Source: JAHEKO01 sp965212505
GTDB lineage: Bacteria > Acidobacteriota > Thermoanaerobaculia > Multivoradales > JAHEKO01
Direction of reading: 5' to 3'
DNA: 64,000 nucleotides
NCBI GenBank assembly: GCA_965212505.1
Contig: OZ243123.1
Location: 1,736,001-1,800,000, forward strand
In this document: positions 50,319-57,959 of the stretch, piece by piece
How the letters are laid out: each line of letters begins with the position of its first letter
Numbering within the stretch: position 1 is the first letter of the stretch
Notes under the pieces: model-generated
Database searches by the model: none
Seen by the model: the letters and a program-made list of their open reading frames with translations, nothing else
What the model was told of the DNA's origin: nothing
Position numbers and translations under genes: made by a program

Positions 50319-51545
50319 GTGTCGAGTCGGTCCGAGCCGGAGTCCAACACCTCCCTCCGTGTGCTGGTCGGAGTGAGTGGCGGTATTGCTGCGTTCAAGG
50401 CCACTGAACTCGTCCGCCTTCTCATCAAGGAGGGCCACGAGGTTCGCTGTGCGGTCACCCGCGCCGCAACCTCGTTTGTCGCTCCGCTGACACTCGAAGT
50501 CCTGACCGGACATCGCGTCTACCAAGAGGAGTATCTGTCGGGCGACGGGAGCGGTGAGGAACTACACATCACAGCCGCCGACTGGGCCGATGTCGTCTGC
50601 GTGGTGCCGGCCACGGTGCACACGATTGCGCGCATCGCCCTCGGCCTGGCGGACGACTTCCTGAGCACGACCCTCACCGCCTTTGACGGGCCGCTGGTTG
50701 TCGCGCCGGCGATGCACACGGTGATGTGGCATCAGCCCAGCGTGGCGTCCAACGTCGCCCTGTTGCGAGATCGCGGTGTGAAAATGGTTGGTCCCACGGT
50801 GGGTCCGCTCGCCTCTGGTGAGGTCGGTATCGGACGAATGTCGGAGCCGGCGGAGATCCTGACGGTGATTCAGGACCTCTTCCACCCCGGGCCGCTAGCC
50901 GGCCGGCGGGTTGTCATCACGGCGGGTCCGACCCGCGAGCCGATCGACCCGGTGCGCTATCTCTCGAACCGCTCGAGCGGCAAGATGGGCTTCGCGTTGG
51001 CACGGGCTGCCGCAAGGGCGGGCGCCGCCACCACGCTCGTCGCCGGCCCGGTGGCGCTCTCGACGCCTCGCGGGGTCGAGCGAGTCGATGTGACCACGGC
51101 GGAGGAGATGGCCTCTGCCGTCGGCGTTGCGGCTGTGGAGGCCGACCTGCTCGTAATGACCGCCGCGGTGGCGGACTTTCGCCCAGTCGCCGTACACGAC
51201 GGCAAGATCAAAAAGTCCGCCGGCGGACTCGATCGGATTGAATTGAAGGAGAACCCCGACATCCTCTCCGGCCTACGGGACCTGGCTCCCGAGGCGGTGA
51301 TCGTCGGTTTCGCGGCCGAGACGGACGATCTGATCGAGCACGCCCGCGGCAAGCTCGAGCGCAAGCGGGCGGACTTCATCGTCGCAAACGATGTATCGAG
51401 GGCCGATATCGGCTTCCACGGCGACTTCAACGAGGTCGTGCTGCTTGGAAGTGACGTCGAGGAGCGCTTCGACCGGCAGACCAAGGAGAGCCTCGCGGCG
51501 AAGCTGATGAGCTACTTCGCTGGAGCTGTGCACAAACGTGAGTGA
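50319..51545 (+). CDS. coaBC: Bifunctional PPC decarboxylase / PPC synthase (CoaBC)
   Basis: This is a 408-residue bifunctional enzyme of coenzyme A synthesis. The N-terminal FMN-dependent CoaC domain (VGVSGGIAAFKATELVRLL; APAMHTVMW) decarboxylates 4'-phosphopantothenoyl-cysteine. The C-terminal CoaB domain (ITAGPTREPIDPVRYLSNRS; MTAAVADFRP; IKKSAGG) makes it. In the CoaC active site, His133 stands where E. coli has Asn, and Ser166 (LASGEVGIGRM) where E. coli has the catalytic Cys. Starts at GTG 50319. It overlaps the next gene by 8 bp. Confidence 0.93.
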   Translation: MSSRSEPESNTSLRVLVGVSGGIAAFKATELVRLLIKEGHEVRCAVTRAATSFVAPLTLEVLTGHRVYQEEYLSGDGSGEELHITAADWADVVCVVPATVHTIARIALGLADDFLSTTLTAFDGPLVVAPAMHTVMWHQPSVASNVALLRDRGVKMVGPTVGPLASGEVGIGRMSEPAEILTVIQDLFHPGPLAGRRVVITAGPTREPIDPVRYLSNRSSGKMGFALARAAARAGAATTLVAGPVALSTPRGVERVDVTTAEEMASAVGVAAVEADLLVMTAAVADFRPVAVHDGKIKKSAGGLDRIELKENPDILSGLRDLAPEAVIVGFAAETDDLIEHARGKLERKRADFIVANDVSRADIGFHGDFNEVVLLGSDVEERFDRQTKESLAAKLMSYFAGAVHKRE

Positions 51546-52248
51546 CAGCCTGCCTGATCCGCCGGACCGATTGGTCGGTGTACTCGACTACCTCCGCGAT
51601 CTCGGCTTCGAGGACCTCTACCGTCCGACCAACGGGGCGGGTTCGAGTGAGGCCGCAGTGGAGCCTGAAGTCGGAGGGGAAGAGCGAGCCACGGCGCTCG
51701 AAGCTCTGAGCGCTTCCGCCGCCGGCTGCGAGCAGTGCAAACTTCACGAGGGGCGCAACTCGGTCGTTTTCGGTGTGGGCAACCCGAATGCCGATCTGAT
51801 GTTCATCGGCGAGGGGCCCGGCGCTGAAGAGGACCGCCAGGGGATCCCCTTTGTCGGACGCGCCGGCGAGCTGCTGACCAAGATCATCGGAGCGATCGAA
51901 CTCGACCGTTCGCAGGTCTACATCGCGAACATCGTCAAGTGCCGGCCCCCCGGCAACCGAGATCCCCAGCCGGACGAAGTTGCCGCCTGCCGCGGCTATC
52001 TGGAGCAGCAGATCGACCTGATTCGACCGAAGGTGATCGTCGCGCTCGGCAGGGTGGCGGCGCAGACGCTCTTGGACGAGACCACCTCCCTCGGCCGGAT
52101 GCGCGGCCACTGGTACCAGGTGCGTGGGGTCGAAACGCGAGTGACCTACCACCCGGCCGCGCTCCTGCGAAACGTCGGCTTCAAACGCCCCACCTGGGAG
52201 GATATGCAGGTGGTGCGAGATCGACTGCAAGAGCTGACCAGACGATAG
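51538..52248 (+). CDS. Type 4 uracil-DNA glycosylase
   Basis: This is a 236-residue Fe-S uracil-DNA glycosylase. It has the family-4 motif GEGPGAEEDRQGIPFVGRAG, cysteine ligands in CEQC and in CRPPGNRDPQPDEVAAC, and the C-terminal HPAALLRN. It removes uracil from DNA in base-excision repair. The N-terminal 60 or so residues are a variable extension. GTG 51538 lies inside the coaBC 3' end. Confidence 0.93.
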   Translation: MSDSLPDPPDRLVGVLDYLRDLGFEDLYRPTNGAGSSEAAVEPEVGGEERATALEALSASAAGCEQCKLHEGRNSVVFGVGNPNADLMFIGEGPGAEEDRQGIPFVGRAGELLTKIIGAIELDRSQVYIANIVKCRPPGNRDPQPDEVAACRGYLEQQIDLIRPKVIVALGRVAAQTLLDETTSLGRMRGHWYQVRGVETRVTYHPAALLRNVGFKRPTWEDMQVVRDRLQELTRR

Positions 52249-52259
52249 GATAGGGGTCC

Positions 52260-53258
52260 ATGGAGAGTCAGGCATCGCTGCTCAGCTCGGTCGACGTGTC
52301 GGAACCGACGGATCTAGAAGGCGTGGCGCTCGACGTCAGCGTGCTGGTACCGGTGCTCGACGAGGTCGACACCGTCGCCGATCTGGCTGCGCGAGTGGCT
52401 CGGGTGCTGGAGGAGTCCGGACGCAGCTTCGAGATCGTCTTTGTCGACGACGGCTCGTCGGACGGCACGCCTGAGCGCATCAAAGAGGTTCACAAAGGTG
52501 ACCCCCGGGTCAAGCTCGTCCGTCTACGTCGGAACTTCGGCAAGGCGGCGGCGTTGTGCGCCGGTTTCGACGTGTGTACCGGGCGAATCGTGGTGACGAT
52601 GGACGGCGATCTTCAGGACCAGCCTGAGGAGATTCCTCGCTTCTTCGAGATGATGGAGGAGAAGGACCTCGACCTCGTCTCCGGATGGAAGGAACACCGC
52701 CAGGACCCTGTGAACAAGCGACTGCCGTCGCGGCTGTTCAACTGGGCGACCCGCAAGCTGGCGCAGATCGACCTCCACGACTTCAACTGTGGCTTCAAGG
52801 CGTACCGGCGCGAAGTGCTCGACCAGATCTCTCTGTACGGCGAGCTCCATCGCTACATCCCGGTGTTGGCGTCTCGTCGCGGTTTCACCATCGGTGAACT
52901 CTCGGTGGCCCACGACCCGCGGCGCCACGGCAAGAGCAAGTACGGCTGGGATCGCTACTACAAGGGCCTGCTCGACCTGATTACGGTGCTCTTCATCACG
53001 AAGTACACCCGCCGGCCACTGCACCTGTTCGGGATGATTGGTCTGAGTTCGCTGTCTGCCGGCTTCGTCATCAACTGCTATCTGATGGTGCGGTGGTTCC
53101 TGGGTGAGCCGCTCTCTTTTCGACCGCTACTGCTTCTGGGTGTACTGCTCATGCTGCTCGGCATCCAGGTCCTGACCACGGGTCTCATCGGCGAGATGCT
53201 CACCTTCAAGAGCTTCCGACGCTCCGACACCTACTCGGTCAAGGAAAAAGTGGGCTAG
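52260..53258 (+). CDS. GT2 glycosyltransferase, dolichol/undecaprenyl-phosphate type
   Basis: This is a 332-residue protein with a GT-A domain. It has VLVPVLDEVDT, FVDDGSSDGT, RRNFGKAAALCAGF and the DXD-type MDGDLQDQPEEIP. The acceptor-region element is HDFNCGFKAYRREVL, and two C-terminal membrane helices follow. It is similar in layout to DPM1/GtrB/ArnC enzymes, which transfer sugars to polyprenyl phosphate. The donor sugar is unknown. It precedes a GT4 gene in the same orientation. Confidence 0.88.
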   Translation: MESQASLLSSVDVSEPTDLEGVALDVSVLVPVLDEVDTVADLAARVARVLEESGRSFEIVFVDDGSSDGTPERIKEVHKGDPRVKLVRLRRNFGKAAALCAGFDVCTGRIVVTMDGDLQDQPEEIPRFFEMMEEKDLDLVSGWKEHRQDPVNKRLPSRLFNWATRKLAQIDLHDFNCGFKAYRREVLDQISLYGELHRYIPVLASRRGFTIGELSVAHDPRRHGKSKYGWDRYYKGLLDLITVLFITKYTRRPLHLFGMIGLSSLSAGFVINCYLMVRWFLGEPLSFRPLLLLGVLLMLLGIQVLTTGLIGEMLTFKSFRRSDTYSVKEKVG

Positions 53259-53285
53259 GCAGCTAGCTCCGACGAGGGCTCGGCG

Positions 53286-54497
53286 CTGAAGATCCTCTTT
53301 CTCACCCAGACCTATCCACGCTTCCCGGACGACACCTCCGGACCCTTCATTCGCGATCTCGCGAAGGGGCTGACGCGGCGAGGTGACCATGTCACCGTGC
53401 TGACGCCTCACGCTCCGGAGGTGAAGGCGAGCTGGGACGACGACGGGGTCGACGTGCGGAGCTTCCGCTACGCGCCCGAGCGCTACGAGCTACTCGGCTA
53501 CAGCCGCAGCTTGAGTGCTGACGAGACCATGCGCATCGGCGCCGCTCTGGTGACACCGCTCTATCTGATGGCGGCGCGCCGAGCGGTCAAGCGGACGCTG
53601 GCCGAGGGTGGGTACGATCTCTTGCACGCCCACTGGGTGGTCCCCAACGGCTTGGTGGCCGGGCCGCTCAGCCGGCGAGTGCCGATTGCGGTCGGCCTGC
53701 ACGGGAGCGATGTCTTCATGGCCGAGCGGAAGGAGGTACGCCCGTTCGTCCGTCGCGCCTTGGCCCGAACGAGCGTTCTGACCAGCTGCTCACCGGAGTT
53801 GGCCGACCGCGTCTGCGCAATCGGCTTCCCGAACGAGCGCGCTCACGTGATCCCCTACGGCGTCAATGTGGAGGAGTTTTCGCCGGACTCGGCGCGGCGC
53901 TCGATCTGGCGCGAGAAACTCGGGATCCCGGGCGACGCTCCGGTTGTGGTCTCCGTCGGGCGGATGGTGAGCAAGAAGGGCTACGGTTATCTTCTGGAGG
54001 CGCTCCCCGGGTTGCTCGAGACGCACCCAGATGCCCATTTTGTTCTCGGTGGGGCGGGCGACCTGCTCGATGACTTCAAGAACCAGACGGCTCGCTGGGC
54101 AGACCGGGTCCATCTGCCGGGGCTGGTGCTCCGTGACGTGCTACCCGACCTCTATCGAGCGGCGGACATCTTCGTCCTGCCAGCCGTGCACGACCGCAAG
54201 GGAAACGTCGACGGTCTCCCCAACGTCATTCTCGAGGCGATGGCTTCCGGACTCCCGGTCGTCGCGTCGGGGATTTCTGGAATCCCTCAGGCGGTCGAAG
54301 ATGGGGTCAACGGGCGTCTCGTCCCCGAAAAGGAGCCCGAGCCGCTGGCGGCCGCGCTCTCCGAGTTGATGGGTGATCTCGAGCGGAGTCGCCAGATGGG
54401 CGCCGTCTCCCGCCGGCGCGCGGAGACGGAGCTCACCTGGGACGCAGTTGCGGCTCGCTACCGCGCCGCGTACGAGACGGTTGTCGACGCCGGCTAG
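53286..54497 (+). CDS. GT4 glycosyltransferase with a CTG start codon
   Basis: Sequence from 53286 reads (L)KILFLTQTYPRFPDDTSGPF, the expected first beta-strand and loop of a GT4 enzyme. The only codon that can start it is CTG 53286: upstream in frame is the stop of the previous gene, and the first ATG/GTG/TTG is GTG 53397, 37 codons into the fold. GAGGG lies 7 nt before CTG. The protein is 403 residues. The C-terminal domain has VVVSVGRMVSKKGYGYLLEA and VILEAMASGLPVVASGISGI. It ends in a CTAG shared with the convergent gene's stop. Confidence 0.85.
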   Translation: MKILFLTQTYPRFPDDTSGPFIRDLAKGLTRRGDHVTVLTPHAPEVKASWDDDGVDVRSFRYAPERYELLGYSRSLSADETMRIGAALVTPLYLMAARRAVKRTLAEGGYDLLHAHWVVPNGLVAGPLSRRVPIAVGLHGSDVFMAERKEVRPFVRRALARTSVLTSCSPELADRVCAIGFPNERAHVIPYGVNVEEFSPDSARRSIWREKLGIPGDAPVVVSVGRMVSKKGYGYLLEALPGLLETHPDAHFVLGGAGDLLDDFKNQTARWADRVHLPGLVLRDVLPDLYRAADIFVLPAVHDRKGNVDGLPNVILEAMASGLPVVASGISGIPQAVEDGVNGRLVPEKEPEPLAAALSELMGDLERSRQMGAVSRRRAETELTWDAVAARYRAAYETVVDAG

Positions 54498-55003
54498 CCC
54501 TTCTTCCGGTAGGTACCGACGAAGAGGTCCTGCCAGGTCTTGCCGCCGTCGCGGGAGGCCTTCCAGTGCTGGATCACCGAGCCGTCCTTCTTCGGCGTGA
54601 AGGAGAGGTCGTGTTGCACCGTGCCGCCCTCGCGCCCGGGGGTCGTGCCCTTGAAGACCATGCGGCCCTTCTTGTCGAGACTGCCGGCGAGATCGAGCCG
54701 GGTGCCCGAATTGTCGACCCAGGTCTGACGCCAGGTGTCGTCGCCGGCGTAGTACATGTTGAAGCTCTTGCCGCTGGAGCCGGACGTACCCGTCCAATTC
54801 TCCTGCAGCACGCAGCCGCCGAGAATGCTCTCGACTCGGTTCTCCCCGGCGACAGCTCCGTTGGGGCCGGTAACGGTCCAATCCCCGACCCAGAAGTCGA
54901 ACTGACGGTGCTTGGCGGTGTCGCAGGTGGGTGGCTGTTGCGCCGGAACGGCGATCGCCGCCACAACGAGGGCGAGGAGTAGGCAGGTGATTCGAATTCG
55001 CAT
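54494..55003 (-). CDS. Secreted DUF1579-like protein
   Basis: This is a 169-residue protein with a signal peptide (ITCLLLALVVAAIAVPAQ) and the lipocalin-like pattern CDTAKHRQFDFWVGDWTV ... GENRVESILGGCVLQENW ... SFNMYYAGDDTWRQTWVDN. Related proteins are often annotated DUF1579 and lack a known role. AAGGAG lies 6 nt before ATG 55003. Its stop overlaps the stop of the convergent glycosyltransferase. Confidence 0.7.
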   Translation of the reverse strand: MRIRITCLLLALVVAAIAVPAQQPPTCDTAKHRQFDFWVGDWTVTGPNGAVAGENRVESILGGCVLQENWTGTSGSSGKSFNMYYAGDDTWRQTWVDNSGTRLDLAGSLDKKGRMVFKGTTPGREGGTVQHDLSFTPKKDGSVIQHWKASRDGGKTWQDLFVGTYRKKG

Positions 55004-55261
55004 GAGTTCTCCTTTGGTGAAAGTGCAGCGGCGTACCCGAGTCTACGCGCCCTCGGGGCGCAGGTTGCCAGGCTGACCGGAGAGGTCAGACCGAGTCAGC
55101 CGCCGTCACCTCGCGCAGCCAAAAGGACGCCGTATGTGGGGCTGGCTCTTCTTCTGGACAGGTGAACCGCGGCCCTGGTTTCGAGACCGGCCTCGCGCGA
55201 CAGAGACTCGAGCGCTCGTCGACTCCGCCTCGTAGCGGGCCAGGAGCTCGACTGCCGGGCC

Positions 55262-55439
55262 GTTGCGTCGGCCTGCGAGTTGGGCGTCTTGACCGCCGGC
55301 AGCGTCGCGAGAACCTCCTCCACCGGCTCGACGATGTCCTTCTCGACCTGCATCGGGTTGGAGTTCGGCATCGGGATCTGCACGCCGATGACGGCGCGAG
55401 AGGGACTTCGGGGCTTCTGCAGCGAGGCTTCGGGCTCGT
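55262..55439 (-). pseudogene. RND efflux transporter fragment
   Basis: On the minus strand, AVIGVQIPMPNSNPMQVEKD followed by IVEPVEEVLATLPAVK matches the first periplasmic segment of RND permeases, where a '(Y/M)PNxxPxxVExxIxxPVEExLxxLPGV' pattern follows transmembrane helix 1. Nothing before or after it belongs to the family: no helix 1, and the chain degenerates after about 45 residues. Confidence 0.6.
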
Positions 55440-55449
55440 CCAGTGGAGA

Positions 55450-55517
55450 CCTCAGGTCGCGTGCGGTAGAGGCCTCAGGTCTCGTGCGGTAGAACCCTCG
55501 GGTCCCGTCCGATACAG
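55450..55517. repeat. Three degenerate tandem repeats of about 23 bp
   Basis: CCTCAGGTCGCGTGCGGTAG at 55450, CCTCAGGTCTCGTGCGGTAG at 55473 and a more diverged CCTCGGGTCCCGTCCGATAC at 55496. Spacing is 23 bp each. They are outside genes. Confidence 0.6.
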
Positions 55518-55562
55518 ACCTGCAGTGCCAGGTAGAGCCCGGGGGGAATCTCCCGGTGCGGT

Positions 55563-56528
55563 TCAGCCCAGATCAGGCAGTTCGCGGAGGAGGTTGCGCA
55601 GGGATGCACGCTCCGCAGACGGTCGGAAGTGCCGGGCGAGCCGCCGGCTCCTGCGGGCGAGTCCGGCCAAGAACCGTGGATTGGACTCGCAGTGGGCGAG
55701 GAGCTCCGCCAACTCCGCGGTGGCGCCGACCGAAAAGAGTCCAGGGTGATCCTCGCCCAGGAGACCGGTCGAGCCGGCGATGCGAGACGCGAGAACAGGC
55801 AACCCACTCACGGCAGCCTCGGAGACGACGTTGGCACCGCCTTCCATACGCGACGAGAGCACCAGCGCGTGGCTGCGCGACATGACGCGACGGACCTGCC
55901 AGCGAGGCACCTCTCCGCGCCAGACGTAGCGCGGGTTTCGCGCCATCTCGCGCTCGGCTCGCGCTCGCATCGCGTCGTCCATTGCCGCTCCGAGATGGAC
56001 GATTCGAACTCGGCTCTGGGGAGCGAGCCGGCGAGCGGCATGGGCGGCTCGGAACGGGTCCTTGACCGAGCGCAGATGCCCGACGACACAGACGTCGAAG
56101 GTGCGCACACTCTTGGGAACCAAACTCGGCGCCGGATGTGCGCTCTGGAGGACAACGCGAGCCTTCTCGCGGTGAGGAGGCGTCAGCGATGCGAGCGCCG
56201 CCGGTTGGAGGACGATGAGACGGTCGGCGAGGTCGAGCGACCGCTGAACGCGAGGAGATCGATCGAGATCGCCGTAGAGATCGGTGCCGGTCAGAACAAC
56301 GATGAGCGGATGATGGGGGCGGTCGCGGCGGAACCTGGCAATCGCCGGGTAGCTCCGGCGGGCGTGGAGTGCGATCAGCGCGTCCGGCACGGCGCCTCGG
56401 TCCGGGAGGCTCTCGGTGATCTCGACGGAATGGCCGAGGTCGCGGAGCAGGCCCCGCCACCGGGTGGCGGTGACGCGATTCCCCTTGCGCGAGTAGGGGG
56501 GGGCGGGGGTGACGATCGACAGCTTCAT
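55563..56528 (-). CDS. senB: Selenosugar synthase SenB (selenoneine biosynthesis)
   Basis: This is a 321-residue GT4-type enzyme. SenB uses selenophosphate and a UDP-sugar to make 1-seleno-sugar, the selenium donor for selenoneine. Family-specific features are MKLSIVTPAPPYSRKGNRVT, DALIALHARRSYPAIARFR, PLIVVLTGTDLYGDL, ADRLIVLQPAAL and SSRMEGGANVVSEAAVSGLP. These match my memory of SenB (formerly the TIGR04348 glycosyltransferases). It is divergent from senA with 66 bp between starts. The selenophosphate synthetase gene (senC/selD) is not in the window. Confidence 0.85.
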   Translation of the reverse strand: MKLSIVTPAPPYSRKGNRVTATRWRGLLRDLGHSVEITESLPDRGAVPDALIALHARRSYPAIARFRRDRPHHPLIVVLTGTDLYGDLDRSPRVQRSLDLADRLIVLQPAALASLTPPHREKARVVLQSAHPAPSLVPKSVRTFDVCVVGHLRSVKDPFRAAHAARRLAPQSRVRIVHLGAAMDDAMRARAEREMARNPRYVWRGEVPRWQVRRVMSRSHALVLSSRMEGGANVVSEAAVSGLPVLASRIAGSTGLLGEDHPGLFSVGATAELAELLAHCESNPRFLAGLARRSRRLARHFRPSAERASLRNLLRELPDLG

Positions 56529-56577
56529 CTCGAGCGTGGCAGCGGCATGGTAGCAACGGTTCAGAGGTGCGCCGGGC

Positions 56578-56583
56578 TAAGAT
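56578..56583 (+). promoter_or_regulatory. Possible -10 box of senA
   Basis: TAAGAT lies 11 nt before ATG 56595, so the leader would be only about 5 nt. No Shine-Dalgarno is present. Confidence 0.4.
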
Positions 56584-56594
56584 CGTGTCCGATC

Positions 56595-57902
56595 ATGGTC
56601 TCGCCACAAGAGTTGATCGCCGATCTCGAAGACGCCCGGGCGAGAACACTGGGTCTGGTCGAGGACCTCGACGATGCGCAGCTGATGGGCCCGCGGCTGG
56701 CGATCGTCAACCCGCTTCTCTGGGAGATCGGTCACATCGCCTGGTTTCAGGAGCATTGGACGCTCCGGCACCTGCGCGGTCTCGACGTCTCTTTCGATCG
56801 AGCCGACGAGCTCTACGACTCGATGGCCGTCGCGCACGATGTTCGATGGGATCTCGAGCTACCCAGCCGAGCCGAGACACTTGCCTACATGCGTGGTGTC
56901 CTGGACCGCGTGACCGAGGGGCTCGACTCCCGCGGCGAGCTTTCAGAGGAGGAGGCCTACTTTCATCTGCTGCCGCTCTTTCATGAAGATATGCACGCCG
57001 AGGCGTTCGCCTACACCCGGCAGACGCACGGCTATCCGGTGCCGGCAATCTATGGCGATGGACAGCCCCCAAGGCCGGCTGCTCTCGAGTTGAAGGACGC
57101 GGAGATCCCTGGGGGTCAGTTCCTCCTGGGCGCGACAAGAGATGCCCCGTTCGCCTTCGACAACGAGAAGTGGGCGCATCCGGTAGAAATCAGGCCCTTT
57201 CGAATGTCTCGTACGGCGGTCTCCCAAGGAGAGCTGGCCGCCTTTGTAGAGGACGATGGCTACCGACGCCCAGAGCTCTGGAGCTCACAGGGTCGGGCGT
57301 GGCTCGAGGGGCACGATCGGCGGTTGCCGCTCTACTGGGAGGCCCGAGATCGGGGTGGTTTCCGGGTCCGGAGATTCGATCGAATCGTGGATCTAGAGCC
57401 GGAGCTTCCCGTGCTCCACGTGAGTTGGTACGAGGCGGACGCCTACTGTCGCTGGGCGGGGCGACGGCTCCCGACCGAGGCCGAGTGGGAGCTCGCTGCG
57501 AGCGGCGGGCTCGACGGAGCCGCCAAGAGGAACTACCCGTGGGGAGAAACCGGCGACCCGGAGGGTCGCGCCAATCTGGATGGCCGCTACGCCGGACCGG
57601 TCGACGTGGCTGGGCTCAGCTTGGGGGACGGACCGTTCGGTTGCCGCCAGCTACTGGGCAACAGCTGGGAGTGGACCTCGGATGACTTCCTGCCGTACCC
57701 GGGCTTTGTCGCCGATCCCTACAAGGACTACTCCAAGCCGTGGTTCGGCGATCACAAGGTCCTGCGCGGGGGCTGCTGGGCGACTCGTTTCCGGCTGGTG
57801 CGCAACACGTGGCGCAACTTCTACCCGCCACACCGGGCTGATGTCTGGGCCGGCTTCAGAACCTGCGCGGTCGACGAAGAAGCGGCGTCAGCGCCGCGTT
57901 GA
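56595..57902 (+). CDS. senA: Selenoneine synthase SenA (EgtB-like non-haem iron enzyme)
   Basis: This is a 435-residue protein. The N-terminal DinB-like four-helix domain carries the iron-binding histidines His47 (WEIGHIAW), His130 and His134 (HEDMHAE). The C-terminal FGE/formylglycine-type domain has HVSWYEADAYCRWAGRRLPT, EWELAASGG and GNSWEWTSDDF. This is the EgtB/SenA architecture. The segment DDAQLMGPRLAIVNPLLWEI and the adjacent senB favour SenA, which couples a selenosugar to hercynine, over EgtB. egtD for hercynine is not in the window. ATG 56595 is the first residue of the conserved domain. Confidence 0.85.
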   Translation: MVSPQELIADLEDARARTLGLVEDLDDAQLMGPRLAIVNPLLWEIGHIAWFQEHWTLRHLRGLDVSFDRADELYDSMAVAHDVRWDLELPSRAETLAYMRGVLDRVTEGLDSRGELSEEEAYFHLLPLFHEDMHAEAFAYTRQTHGYPVPAIYGDGQPPRPAALELKDAEIPGGQFLLGATRDAPFAFDNEKWAHPVEIRPFRMSRTAVSQGELAAFVEDDGYRRPELWSSQGRAWLEGHDRRLPLYWEARDRGGFRVRRFDRIVDLEPELPVLHVSWYEADAYCRWAGRRLPTEAEWELAASGGLDGAAKRNYPWGETGDPEGRANLDGRYAGPVDVAGLSLGDGPFGCRQLLGNSWEWTSDDFLPYPGFVADPYKDYSKPWFGDHKVLRGGCWATRFRLVRNTWRNFYPPHRADVWAGFRTCAVDEEAASAPR

Positions 57903-57959
57903 GAACGGCGTGGACGCCGGGTCCAGAACGGTGTGGCGCCGAGCTGGCGGTGTGCTGAC

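Larger units (their letters stand above)
55004..55562. other. Decayed intergenic stretch
   Basis: This 559-bp stretch has no intact gene. It contains a fragment of an RND transporter on the minus strand (55262-55439) and degenerate tandem repeats (55450-55517). The rest shows no recognisable coding or RNA feature. It looks like a gene graveyard between two conserved loci. Confidence 0.6.

Noticed and set aside
53397..54497. The glycosyltransferase starting at GTG 53397
   Set aside because: It would lack the first beta-strand and Gly-rich loop of the GT4 fold, which are encoded intact from 53286.
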